A stretch of 64,000 bases of DNA. Source: RI-153 sp963721725 (GTDB taxonomy: Bacteria > Chloroflexota > Anaerolineae > Caldilineales > Caldilineaceae). Every line of letters begins with the position of its first letter. Position 1 is the first letter of the stretch. The stretch is from the NCBI GenBank assembly GCA_963721725.1, contig CAVRLX010000016.1:372001-436000 (forward strand), given 5' to 3'. Shown here one piece after another: positions 26,748-36,340 of the stretch. The notes under the pieces were generated by a model. The model did no database searches. It saw only the letters and a list, made by a program, of their open reading frames with translations, and was not told the origin of the DNA. The position numbers were made by a program, and so were the translations under genes.

Positions 26748-28482
26748 ATGCCTGAAAGATTTTTAGAGTTGATTACCCAGCATATCCTTGATCTGGAAAA
26801 GGCATTTAATCAAATGAACCTTGCCCAGGTCGATGCATTCATCGATCCATCGGATGGTGGTGTGATGCTTTTGAGGCAAGCACAGGAGGCACTACGTGCA
26901 AGCGAACGGCAGTTTCGCGCTGTGTTTGAGTATGCGCTGGATGCGATTGTCATTTCTGATGACCTGGGCTACTTTGTGGATGCCAACCTTGCCGCGTGCA
27001 AGTTATATGGATTACCACGCGAAGAGTTGATCGGATTGCACGTGAATCTGTTTTTTGAACCGGAATTTAAAGATTATTTTGGAGAAGTTTGGAGTAAATT
27101 TTGTATTGATGAGAATGTAGATCGGGGAGAGGTGGTATTAGTTCGTCGGGATGGAAGTCGGCTAGAGGCGGAATATGCCGTCACTGCCAATGTGCTCCAG
27201 GGGCGACACTTGGCTGTGTTGCGTGATATGACGGCGCGCAAAAAGGCAGAGCGCACGCTGCGCGAGGCGTCACATTTACAACAAGAAATTCTGAATGCAC
27301 TGCCGGCCAGTATGGTCTTAATTGACCACACAGGGCAGATTCTCATGGTAAACGCTTTCTGGCAACATTTTGCCGATGCGAATGATTTGATGTGGCCCGA
27401 TGGCGGGCAGGGGAGAAACTATCTTACCGTGTGTGAGCATGCCGTTGCTCAGGGAGATACGCTTTCGGGCGAGGTAATTCAGGGGATCAAGGGTGTTTTG
27501 AGCGGCGATGCACAGACTTTCAACCTCGATTATCCTTGTCATTCGCCGGATCTTCAACGCTGGTTCCGCTTATTGGTAGCGCCTATACAGGCAGCAGATC
27601 ACCGGAAAGCCGTCGTGATCCACATAGACATTACAGAAGTAAAGTTTCTTGAACTTCAACGTGCCCAGGCCCATAAGTTAGAAGCCGTAGGCAGCGTTGG
27701 CGGCAGGCATTGCCCATGAAATTAACACCCCCATTCAGTTTATAAGCGACAATGTCTATTTTTTGGCGGATGCGTTTCGGGTGTTCAAAAATCTAGTGGT
27801 GGCTTATCAAGCCATGGGGGAAACCCTGGCCCATTTGCCAGAGGCGTCTGTATACTGTGAGCAGATTGCAGAATTGGCTGCGGAAAACGGCTGGACTTTC
27901 CTTCAACAGGAAATCCCCATTGCAATTCAGCAAACCATGGAAGGGCTTGACCGTGTTGCATCGATTGTCCATGCCATGGGGACTTTTGCGCATCCTGTGA
28001 CCGAGGCGATGGATTTTGTGGATCTGAATGCAATGGTACAAAACAGTTTAACTGTTGCCAAAAATGAATATAAATATGTTGCCGATGTGGCGTTAGATCT
28101 ACATCCGAATTTGCCACCGATTCTGTGTGAATTAGGCGAGTTGAGCCAGGTTTTTCTAAATTTGATCATGAATGCAGCCCATGCCATCGCTGACAAGATC
28201 GATACCACTTTTCAGCGGGGCGTCATCCGCGTTTGCACACAGACAGATGATGAGCATGTGTTTCTTCAAATCGAGGATAACGGCACCGGTATTCCGACAG
28301 CCATTCAGAGCCGCATTTTTGAACCGTTCTTTACGACAAAACCGATTGGCAAAGGAACCGGACAAGGATTGGCGCTGGCACACGCCACAATTATCAAAAA
28401 ATACCGCGGGAACTTAACGTTTCAATCTGAACCCGGACAGGGTACGACGTTTACGATCGCTCTGCCCATCCGCTCAGGCTAG
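26748..28482 (+). CDS. PAS-domain sensor histidine kinase, frameshifted
   Basis: A sensor kinase of about 577 residues without obvious membrane segments. Two PAS regions are visible: RQFRAVFEYALDAIVISDDLGYFVDANLA, then LQQEILNALPASMVLIDHTGQILMVN. The phosphoacceptor is in GIAHEINTPIQFISDN, the N box in LNLIMNAAHAI, G1 in DNGTGIP and G2 in GKGTGQGLALAHATI. The frame breaks near 27684 (KLEAVGS, then LAAGIAHE); one extra base explains it, and both sides are intact. ATG 26748 is preferred over 26607 because of its GAGGG site and the TATAAT at 26603. The two response-regulator genes that follow make a probable phosphorelay. Confidence 0.83.
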
Positions 28483-28564
28483 CTCTCCGCTGGGAAAGAG
28501 TAGGCTAAAGTCTGTTGAATTCGCCTTTATCCAAATAGGTGACTGCCTTTGGAGATAAAATAGT

Positions 28565-29763
28565 ATGCAAACGCTGGTCAAAAAGCGCATTCTGTTTGTG
28601 GATGATGAAGCCAACATTCTCAGTGGATTACGCCGAATGTTGTACCCCATGCGTGGACAGTGGGCAATGGAGTTTGCCGAAAGCGCCACAACTGCACTGG
28701 GCTTGATGGCAGAATCTCCTTTTGATCTTGTGGCGACTGATATGCGCATGCCCGATATGGACGGCGAACAGTTGCTGATCCATGTACGTGAGCGCTATCC
28801 AAGTACAGTGCGAGTTGTGCTTTCTGGCTATTCTGATAAAGCCATCAGTTTATTGACATCAGGAGTGGCCCATCAGTTGCTTGGAAAACCGTGTAATGCC
28901 GACACGCTTAAGGAGATCATCGAACGCACAACTACCTTTCAGACCTTAATCCCGAACCCAGCGATTCAACAATTACTGGGCAGTATCGAAACATTGCCTA
29001 CATTGCCAACGGTTTATGCGGAGTTAAAGCGGCTGCTTGATACGCCTGGGGCATCGCCAGCCCATATCGGGGCCATCCTCTCGCACGATATTGGGCTGAC
29101 AACCAAAGTGTTGCAACTGGTCAACTCGGCATTCTTTTCTTTGCGGACAGCACGTATCCGATCCGGCAAAGGCGGTAGCCCTCCTTGGCTTGGATACCAC
29201 GCGGTCGCTTGTGGATGTGGTCAGTGTGTTTAATCAGTTTGACAATGAACACACCAAACCTTTTCTAGACGAGTTTTATGCACATGGGCTGCGTGTGGGA
29301 CAACAGGCCAAGCTATTAGCAATGAGAAATTTTCCGGGGAGCAATCCAGATCTCTGCCACGGTGGCCGGTATGTTACATGACGTTGGAAAGCTGATATTT
29401 TGCTCGTACTTTCCCGATGCCTTTTTGCACAGCCTGACCAAAGCCAACAAAGAATCGAAGCTTCTCCACTGTGTAGAGCGGGAGGTTATCGGCGTCAATC
29501 ACGCAGAAGTGGGAGGATATTTGCTGGGATTGTGGGGATTTAATCAGGAAGTGATTCATGCAGTAGCTTTCCATCATGAACCTTCACGTATAGAACACAG
29601 CAAAAATACGCTTACCCTTGTTCACATTGCCAATGCACTGGATCATAGTCTCGTAGCGCACAATCTGGCAACAGAACTCTTGGATTGGGATTATTTAGAG
29701 CAAGAAGGGATTACACCGGCAATGGTTGCCGAGTGGTCATCATTCCGAAAAGAAGCAATATGA
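28565..29763 (+). CDS. Response regulator with HDOD output domain, frameshifted
   Basis: About 399 residues: a receiver domain (ILFVDDEANIL, phosphoacceptor Asp59 in LVATDMRMPDMDG, KPCNADTL with the conserved lysine) followed by an HDOD domain from about residue 140 (LPTLPTVYAELKRLLDTPGASPAHIGAILSHDIGLTTKVLQLVNSAFF). The frame shifts near 29170 (then VALLGLDTTRSLVDV) and near 29330 (a GGGG run, then AIQISATVAGMLHDVGKLIF). HDOD domains resemble HD phosphohydrolases and usually signal without proven catalysis; here HDVGK looks fairly intact. The stop overlaps the next ATG as ATGA, so it is translated with the second regulator. Confidence 0.8.
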
Positions 29764-30692
29764 CATCTCAAAAAATCTTATTGGTAGACGATGATCCCCT
29801 ATTGGTTAGCTCCATGCAGCGGAATCTCGGGCGCGATTATAACCTGATAACGGCGACTAGCCCCGAAGAAGGTCTGTTTCAAGTTCGCAACCAATCTTTT
29901 GCTGTGGTTGTGTCAGATCTACACATGCCCGGCATGAGTGGTATTGATTTCTTAATGCAATCAAAGTCGATTAGTCCTGATAGCATACGTATCATTTTAA
30001 CAGGACGCGCCGATTTATCCCTCGTAATGAATGCCATTAACGAAACCCACATCTTCCGTTTTCTTACAAAACCTGTCCCACCAGCCATCATGCGGCAAGT
30101 CTTTGAAAGCAGTGTGAAGCAGTATGACATGGACATTAGCGAACGCGAATTACTCTCCAAAACGTTGGTGGGGAGTGTTCAAGTCTTGTTGGAAATTTTA
30201 CGGCGACTCTATCCAGATTCCGTAGAGAGTACCGGCCGACTTAAAGAGTATACACACAAAATCGTTTCACATCTGGCGCTGGCGGAAGGCTGGCGTTTTG
30301 AATTGGCTGCCATGCTCTCGCCTATTGGCTTGATTACTGCGCCACAGTCAATTTTATATAAACTTCAGAAAAAACAGCCTCTGGCCAGTAACGAACAAAA
30401 AATTTTTATCGAACACATTGGGCAGGGACGAGATCTTTTGGCAAAAATTCCCAGGCTTGAGGTGGTGGCCGAGATCATCGGCAAGCAACATCAGGAATTG
30501 CCACGATCCATTTCAAAGGTTAGCCTCACAGACCGTGATCCTGTGTTGATCGGGGCACAGATTCTTCAAATTTGCACCCGTTACGACTATCTTATGCAAC
30601 ATTATCGCTCTGGGCCAAACACACTGGCGCATATGTACCTTGAAAACAAATATGATACCCTTATCTTGGATGCGTTGCGCGCTACACTCTAA
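29760..30692 (+). CDS. Response regulator with degenerate HD-GYP-like domain
   Basis: About 310 residues. The receiver domain has ILLVDDDPLLV, Asp53 in VVVSDLHMPGMSG, and TGRADLSLVMNAINETHIFRFLTKPV. After about residue 135 the layout follows RpfG-type HD-GYP proteins (STGRLKEYTHKIVSHLALAEGW, then ELAAMLSPIGLITAPQSILYKL), but where HD-GYP has the HD pair (HDIGKI) this protein reads SPIGLI. The second metal-ligand stretch is also altered, and no GYP motif is seen. It is therefore unlikely to hydrolyse cyclic di-GMP. It may act by binding another regulator. It is coupled by ATGA to the HDOD regulator. Confidence 0.72.
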   Translation: MTSQKILLVDDDPLLVSSMQRNLGRDYNLITATSPEEGLFQVRNQSFAVVVSDLHMPGMSGIDFLMQSKSISPDSIRIILTGRADLSLVMNAINETHIFRFLTKPVPPAIMRQVFESSVKQYDMDISERELLSKTLVGSVQVLLEILRRLYPDSVESTGRLKEYTHKIVSHLALAEGWRFELAAMLSPIGLITAPQSILYKLQKKQPLASNEQKIFIEHIGQGRDLLAKIPRLEVVAEIIGKQHQELPRSISKVSLTDRDPVLIGAQILQICTRYDYLMQHYRSGPNTLAHMYLENKYDTLILDALRATL

Positions 30693-30701
30693 CCGCTATC
30701 C

Positions 30702-31710
30702 TTACTCGGTTTCCGCAATATCCCCCGTGACGCGTAGCAACGTCTCCTGCACCAACAATTCATGATCTAATGGGCGATCCGGCGGCTGTTGGCCGGCCAG
30801 CGTCGCCGAAAATAGCATCCAGTTCGCGGTCATAGAGCACTTGGCGCGACTGTGGCTCGAACGGGATCATCTGCACCCCCTGCTCATACCCATCCACCGC
30901 TTCTTCCAAACAGAGACGAATGGCGTGGCCCGGCTCGAACGGCTCTACAAGAATGGCGCTGCCCTGGCTGCCATAGACCTCGAAACGCCGCGCCATCGGG
31001 CGCGGCTCCAGCGCCGAGATGTCCACAAAGGCGATGGCGTGCTCATATTCCAGCACGCCCAGCGTGTTGTCCTGAAAGGCGGGGACGATGCCGCTGTGGT
31101 TGTGTAAAAAGCCTGTGGCGCGCTGCGGCCGGCCCAACAGCCAAACCACCTGATCCAGCATGTGCCCGCCCAGATCGTAGAAGATGCCGCCGTGGTGTTC
31201 GCTGATCACCTCGCGCTGGCCTTCGTTGAGATTGGTGGACATGTGCGCCCGCACCGAGTAGATCTCGCCCAAAAAGCCAGAATGCACCCACTCGGCGAGC
31301 TGCCGAAAGCCCACGTGATAGCGAAACATATAGCCCATTTGCAGCAGCAGCCCTTGTTGCCGCGCACTTTCTATCACGCGCTGCCACTGCGGCCAGTTTT
31401 GCCCGGCGGGCTTGTCATACCAAACGTGCTTGCCTGCATCGACGATCTGCTCCGTCTGGCTCAGGCTTTCGCTGTTCAGCCCTTCCGAGGCGATGGCAAC
31501 AATACTGGGATCATTCAACATCTCGGACAGATCCTCAAACCAGCGAAGCTTGGCAAATGCATTTGTGCTATTTTCCAGCGCCGCTCGCCGCGCCCGGTCC
31601 GGCTCATAAACACCCACCACTTCAACGGCAGGGTTATTCAACATCGACACTAATTTGCCCTCGGCGTGACCATGTTTGGTCCCGTACTGGGCCATGCGAA
31701 TCGGGGTCAT
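30702..31710 (-). CDS. Gfo/Idh/MocA family oxidoreductase, frameshift near the end
   Basis: About 330 residues. It starts at ATG 31710 with IRMAQYGTKHGHAEGKL, an unusual nucleotide-binding opening in which the first glycine motif reads GTKHGHA. The active-site lysine is in VWYDKPAGQNW (DKP in place of EKP), and DLGGHMLDQVVWLLG carries the later histidine and aspartate. The open frame stops at 30760 as GDAGRPTAAGSP, but another frame over 30702-30795 reads AGQQPPDRPLDHELLVQETL, a natural family tail, so one indel near 30800 probably hides the true end at 30702. It is read towards the plus-strand regulator gene. The substrate is unknown. Confidence 0.78.
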
Positions 31711-31817
31711 GGAATGTACTTTCTAGGGGAGGTGAGATTGGAGATTGAAGCGACTGAGAGATGAAGCGATGGGGCGATTGGCGAAGAATCACCCGATCGC
31801 CCGATCGCATCTGTTTC

Positions 31818-32788
31818 CTACGCACACACTGGATTCTCTTTGCTCCAGCGGTTAAACGCACCCATCTCTTGATCGGCCAGCCGTTGACGCGCTTCATACC
31901 AGAGATCCGCCCAAGCCTGCGGTTCGCGAAGTTCCGTCTCTGGGTGGGCCTGACTGCGCGCCACAAAGCCGGGGAAGGCTCCGCGCCCGGTGGGTTGACC
32001 AATCGGGTTGTAGCGCAGGTCGAAGCTCCAGCGCACAGCATCGCTATGGTTGGAAAAAGAGGCGTGTACGGTAAGCTTTATGCATAAAGAGCGCGCCGCC
32101 CCGTTTCAACTCAATGGGCACGGCTTTGCTGCCGCCCAGTAGTTTGCCGGGGATGGCAAGCCCCGTCGGGTTGGGGCAGTGATCCAACAGCCCTTTGCGA
32201 TGACTGCCGGGCCAGACGCACAGGCAGCCATTCTCCACAGTCACGTCCCACAGCGGGAACCAGACCGTGAGCATCTCGGTTTCGTCGGCGTCGGGCGTGA
32301 CCACGCCGTTGTCTTGGTGGACCGGGGTTTTGCCCAATTGCACACGGCCATCTTCGCCTTTGGGGGTCAACCGTTCTGGCGGTTTCAGGCGCACATGCTG
32401 TACCGGATTAGAGTAGATTTCGGGGCCGATCAGCGACTGCGACAGCGTCGAGCAGCTTTGCGTTGCGCAGCGTGCGAAAGACCGCCGGTCCCACCCACAT
32501 CGGCGTATTTTCCTTGACATTGGCTTGGGGCAGCGAAAAGTCGAAATATTGGGCGTGGACCTTGCCGCTCTCGGCATAGATCTGCACCAGCCGTTCCCCA
32601 AAGGGCAGGTCCGTATAGGTCGAGCGAATTTCGCCTGCCGCATGTAACTCCTCCGCCAGCCGATCCAGCACCCCCTTGTATTCCTCGATAATGGGGTCCA
32701 GATCCGCCACGGGATCGAAGAGATCTTCAATCACCAAATAGCCATCACGCTCAAATTGCGCCACTTGCGCAGCCGTCAACGATGCCAT
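31818..32788 (-). CDS. Phytanoyl-CoA dioxygenase (PhyH) family protein, two frameshifts
   Basis: An Fe(II)/2-oxoglutarate-dependent dioxygenase-like protein of about 323 residues. FERDGYLVIEDLFDP is the family start; the metal pair is in VHQDNGVVT (HxD), and the distal histidine is likely in KLTVHASFSNHSDAVRWSFDLRY, followed by an arginine for 2-oxoglutarate. Frame changes lie near 32440 (KLLDAV, then SQSLIGPEIYSNP) and near 32078 (FMHK, then LTVHASFSN; an extra A in AAA). ATG 32788 has AGGAGG upstream. It sits between two Gfo-type oxidoreductase genes on the same strand. The bases between it and the next gene (32789-32926) hold imperfect inverted repeats only. Confidence 0.78.
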
Positions 32789-32926
32789 GAGTGCCTCCTG
32801 TGGAGTAGAGTAAAGTGATTTATGCAACGAAAATTTGAACGGGATACGGGATGCGTGATGTGTTGTTAACCGCGCTGGATTCTTTATTGGAACCGATTGA
32901 GTTAACCGAAAAATACGCAATACGCA

Positions 32927-34049
32927 TCACGCGTTTTTCTCGTCCGAAGCCATGTTTTCCCCGCGCAGCAGAAACGCTCGAATATCGTACCGGCCTGGTC
33001 GTTCTGGTGTCAAATGACCCGACTCGACCATGAGATCGAGCGGGTTGACACGGGTGCGCATGGGCATGACGACCTTCTCGTGCATACGCGCCGATTCGTA
33101 GACGGCGTGGATCATTTGCAGCGCTTTGTAGCCATTCTCGGCGCGGCCACGATGCACCGCCTTGCCCTCGATCCAATCGGCCAGTTCGTCGGCCTGGCCG
33201 CTGCCGCCTTCTTCCCATTCGAAGCGTTTGCCCTTGTCAGCCAGGGTGAAAAATTTGCCGTCAGGGGCGTGGCGCTGCCATTGTCCGCCGCTCTCGGCGT
33301 TCATGATGTGCAGATCTTCGGTGGTGAGGTTGATCATGCCTTCGCTACCGTAGATCATAGCGCCCTGATAATAGTTGGGAACCAAGTCGCTGAGAATCAG
33401 CGCGCGTGCGCCACCTGAAATTGAAAGACGGCCAAAGCAGCGATCCTCAATGCGCGTGCTGCGCTCGTATTGATCGGTCTTGCGCTCAATGTTGCCCATC
33501 ACCCACTCGCACTCGTCGTCGCTCAGGAGATAGCGGTACATGTCGGTCTGGTGCGAGCTGTAGTTGGGCAGACCCGTCGCCGCCAAAACTCTGGATCAGG
33601 TTGACGTGCCAATTGCGCCTTCGGCAATCAGATCTTTCGCCAGCGTATAGGCAGGCAGAAAGCGGCGCTGATGGGCAATCGCCAGTTTTACGCCACTGCG
33701 CTGACAGGCGATCATCATCTGCTCGGCCGCGCCCACGCGTATCCGCCATGGGCTTTTCGCAAAGGATGGCCTTGGGCTTGGCGGCGGCGGCGGCAATCGT
33801 CCACGGGGCATGGCCGCCGTGCCACGTACAGACGGAGATCACGTCGAGCGTTTCCGCGGCCAACATCTTGTGGGCGTCGGTGTAGTGGGTGGGCGAAATG
33901 TTGAATTGCGTATTAACTTCTTGCATAGCTGCTTCACTGAGATCAGCCAGCGCCACAATTTCATAGCGTCCGCTGTCAATATAGCCGCGCATATGGTTGC
34001 GCGACATGCCGCCACAGCCGATGACGCCGACGCGATAGGGGGTGGACAT
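32927..34049 (-). CDS. Gfo/Idh/MocA family oxidoreductase, several frameshifts
   Basis: About 374 residues once rejoined. ATG 34049 opens with YRVGVIGCGGMSRNHM, a typical Rossmann start; ILCEKPMAD is the canonical EKP site. The frame then shifts near 33738 (to RVGAAEQMMIACQRSGVKLA and QRRFLPAYTLAKDLI) and twice near 33600 (LIQSFGG, then GLPNYSSHQTDMYRYL), continuing to 32927. The PNYSSHQTDMYRYLLSD stretch supplies the conserved histidine and aspartate of the family. Every part matches one continuous protein, so the breaks look like indel errors. It probably forms one operon with the PhyH gene and the oxidoreductase at 30702. Confidence 0.78.
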
Positions 34050-34143
34050 GGGGCGAGTTCCTTCTGGGTGAAAGGGGGAGGATGGGTTAAGGATAATGAG
34101 TAAAGAGTAATGAGTAAAAATCGTTGACAATCAATCTTCTTCA

Positions 34144-34238
34144 GTAACGATACAGGTGTAGGGTGCGACGCACTCGCCGCACAAGCTTTTCACAACCATT
34201 CTACTTCTGGGGAGTGCGTCGCACCTGTATAGAGTTAC
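34144..34238. repeat. Dispersed palindromic repeat R1, copy 2 (full length)
   Basis: 95 bases from GTAAC to GTTAC, in the opposite orientation to copy 1, with the same arms (GGTGCGACGCACTCGCC) and the internal AGCTTTTCACAACCA. It sits between the halves of a larger imperfect palindrome made of TAATGAGTA-type words (about 34087-34115 and 34270-34300). The gap 34050-34297 contains nothing else. Confidence 0.85.
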
Positions 34239-34297
34239 CTTCTTCAATGAAAATCGAGTGGCTTAACCCTACTTACTCAGTACTCATTACTCGTTAC

Positions 34298-35065
34298 TTA
34301 CACTGCTGTAAACCCGCCATCCACAGCCAGCACCTGTCCGGTGACCATGCGGGCGGCGGGGGAGGCAAGATAGATCACAGCACCGGCGATTTCGTCGGGT
34401 TCAGCCAGGCGTCCCATGGGCACTTTGAGCAAGTTTTTGGCAAATTCGGGATTTTGCACGGCCTTTTCCAGCAAGGGGGTGCGGGTGAAGGTGGGGGCCA
34501 CGGCGTTGACCGTGATCTTGTTGACCGCCCATTCCGCTGCCAGCGAGCGGGTGAACTGCCCCACAGCGCCTTTGGCCGCAGCATAGATGGCGCGCAGTGG
34601 GCCGCCCACAATGCCTACCTGCGAGCTAATCGTAATGATGCTGCCTTCAATGTTGCGTTCGATCATACTGCGGGCCACCTCGGTCGCCAGGAAAAACGCG
34701 CCTTTGAAGTTCACATCCGAAATATAATCAAACTCCTCTTCGGTATAGTCCAGCGCCGGTTTGGGCGAATTATAGCCAGCGTTGCTGACGAGGACGTCAA
34801 TGCGGCCAAAGGTGTCCAGCGTCTTCTGCACAAAGGCGCGAATGCTCTCCACGCTGGAAACGTCGAGTTCCCAGGCTTCGGCGCGGCGGCCCTGCTTGCG
34901 ACATTCTTCGGCGGTGGCTTCGCTCTCGGCAACGGTGCGGCTGCCCAGCGCCACATCCGCGCCATATTCGGCACAGATTTCTGCAATCGACTTGCCGATG
35001 CCGCGCCCGGCCCCGGTAACAATGACAACTTTGTCGGTGAGATCAAAACTTACACGTTTTGCCAT
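34298..35065 (-). CDS. Short-chain dehydrogenase/reductase (SDR)
   Basis: A 255-residue classical SDR that uses NAD(P) to oxidise or reduce an alcohol or keto group. VVIVTGAGRGIGKSIAE carries TGxxxGIG; VLVSNAGYNS is the NAG motif; TISSQVG holds the catalytic serine and YAAAKGAV the YxxxK pair. The C-terminus ends TGQVLAVDGGF, as in the FabG group. ATG 35065 is chosen over the upstream TTG at 35071, because AAAGGA precedes it and the protein then begins MAKRVSFDL. It may belong with the oxidoreductase genes downstream, though R1 copy 2 intervenes. Confidence 0.88.
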   Translation of the reverse strand: MAKRVSFDLTDKVVIVTGAGRGIGKSIAEICAEYGADVALGSRTVAESEATAEECRKQGRRAEAWELDVSSVESIRAFVQKTLDTFGRIDVLVSNAGYNSPKPALDYTEEEFDYISDVNFKGAFFLATEVARSMIERNIEGSIITISSQVGIVGGPLRAIYAAAKGAVGQFTRSLAAEWAVNKITVNAVAPTFTRTPLLEKAVQNPEFAKNLLKVPMGRLAEPDEIAGAVIYLASPAARMVTGQVLAVDGGFTAV

Positions 35066-35365
35066 GATCAATCCTTTGTGGGTGAAGGGGTGTCTGGAGT
35101 TTGTATGCCCTTATCATCCCACCATCTGAGACATTTTTCAAACTCACGGCGCTATGCTTATCGCTCTGGTCAGAAATCATCCTTCCTTCACGTTTCGCTT
35201 GAGCGAGTTTCTGGCTATGACAACTTTCGTTTTTGGCACTATGATCCACCCTCCGATCCGCAAACGCATATCCCCTGTGATGCACCACAACCCGCAGAGG
35301 CAATGGCTAATTTGTTCGCGATTGTCGGCCAACTTGGAAAGTTGTAGCTCAGTAGATTTGCAACA

Positions 35366-35404
35366 AAAAAGTCCCCGCTGGCATCTATCCAGCGGGGACT
35401 TTTT
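35366..35404 (-). terminator. Rho-independent terminator
   Basis: AAAAAGTCCCCGCTGG pairs perfectly with CCAGCGGGGACTTTTT across a 7-base loop; on the minus strand a T run follows the stem. It terminates the zinc-ribbon gene at 35433-35990 and could work in both directions. Confidence 0.85.
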
Positions 35405-35432
35405 GCGGGTTGCTGTCAAAGACGACTCCGCG

Positions 35433-35990
35433 TTATGAACGCGGCGGTTCGCTCATTTGAACGGGCCGATACCCCAGGTTTTCTTCGGCTGCCCGTGGAT
35501 CGATTCCGGCAAAGTCGCGATTGGCGCGCTGCGCTGTCCGGTCATTCTGAGCGTGGCGCGACGCGCCACAGAAAACACAGATATCCCATTCCTCGCGGAC
35601 AAGGCTGCCACAGCTATGGCAATCTGCCTGTAGATGATGATGGCAACTGGGGCAGTAAACCCAGGCTTCCTTGACGGGCACGCCACACGAGACACAGGTC
35701 ATGGTCTCTTCCAATTCGCGTAGCAGCGCCTCTTCCTCCAGCGCCCGGTCATAGACCTCGGCCAGCGTCTCTTTGGGGCGGATCATCATGTAGAGAATCA
35801 GGCCAATAATCGGGAAAATCAGCACTAGTAGACAGGCAAGGGCGATTGCCAGCCAATCCCGCGTGCGCGAGCGAATGTCATTAAAGGTCCAAATCCCCAT
35901 TGCAAGCCAAAAGGCAAAAAGAAACGCCCCCATCATGGCAACAAAGATGCCAATCAGCGTGGCAATGGTATTGGACAGATCGGCTGGCAT
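35433..35990 (-). CDS. Membrane protein with PLDc_N-like helices and double zinc ribbon
   Basis: 185 residues. Two hydrophobic helices (about 11-33 and 45-68) flank the basic turn RSRTRDW, in the manner of phospholipase D nuclease N-terminal (PLDc_N) segments. A short helical linker follows, and then a double zinc ribbon with paired cysteines: CVSCG and CPSC, then CHSCG and CVFCG (about 97-142). The tail is polar. It is probably an inner-membrane protein with a cytoplasmic zinc-binding head; the function is unknown. It is a single gene ended by the terminator at 35366. The 350-base gap upstream (35991-36340) contains no gene; a promoter for the next unit lies there. Confidence 0.75.
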   Translation of the reverse strand: MPADLSNTIATLIGIFVAMMGAFLFAFWLAMGIWTFNDIRSRTRDWLAIALACLLVLIFPIIGLILYMMIRPKETLAEVYDRALEEEALLRELEETMTCVSCGVPVKEAWVYCPSCHHHLQADCHSCGSLVREEWDICVFCGASRHAQNDRTAQRANRDFAGIDPRAAEENLGYRPVQMSEPPRS

Positions 35991-36092
35991 AAATAGGGTT
36001 CTCCTGAAAGACGAGTCACAAGTTTGCGCGATTATAGCCCACCCGCGGGCGATGTACCAAACTTAGAGAGGAGGTTAGTCTGCAAAATCATT

Positions 36093-36121
36093 TTGACAGC
36101 TTTTTATAACCATGATATACA
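36093..36121 (+). promoter_or_regulatory. Candidate sigma-70 promoter for the amino-acid importer
   Basis: TTGACA at 36093-36098 and TATACA at 36116-36121, separated by 17 bases, lie about 220 bases before the start of the binding-protein gene. The long leader this implies contains no obvious riboswitch. AapJQMP expression presumably starts here. Confidence 0.45.
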
Positions 36122-36340
36122 AATAGAGGGTTCATCTGGTGTGTCTACCTTTTATTAAGAATCGGCAACGTGTGTTGTCGATTGCGGAGATTGTTGTATC
36201 CTCTGAGCTTTTTCTCCGCTCACCTCAAGTTTGCTCTTCTCACAGACACACCTCAGTGCATGATTAACTTCCATCTTTCCACCGTCGCTCATTGTCCGCA
36301 TGGATGATCGACACAAACCAATTTTGAAAGGGAATCTTTA

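Noticed and set aside
32789..32926. Hairpin as a possible terminator between PhyH and the oxidoreductase
   Set aside because: The inverted words (GATGCGTGATG-like) pair only partly and have no T run, so I did not list it as a terminator.
34163..35347. Long plus-strand open frame of 394 codons
   Set aside because: It is antisense to the SDR and to intergenic repeats, has no domain, and its codon pattern mirrors the minus-strand gene.
35341..35365. tRNA-like start (GTAGCTCAGTAGA)
   Set aside because: Only the D-arm-like words match. No T-arm or acceptor pairing follows; a terminator hairpin begins immediately after.
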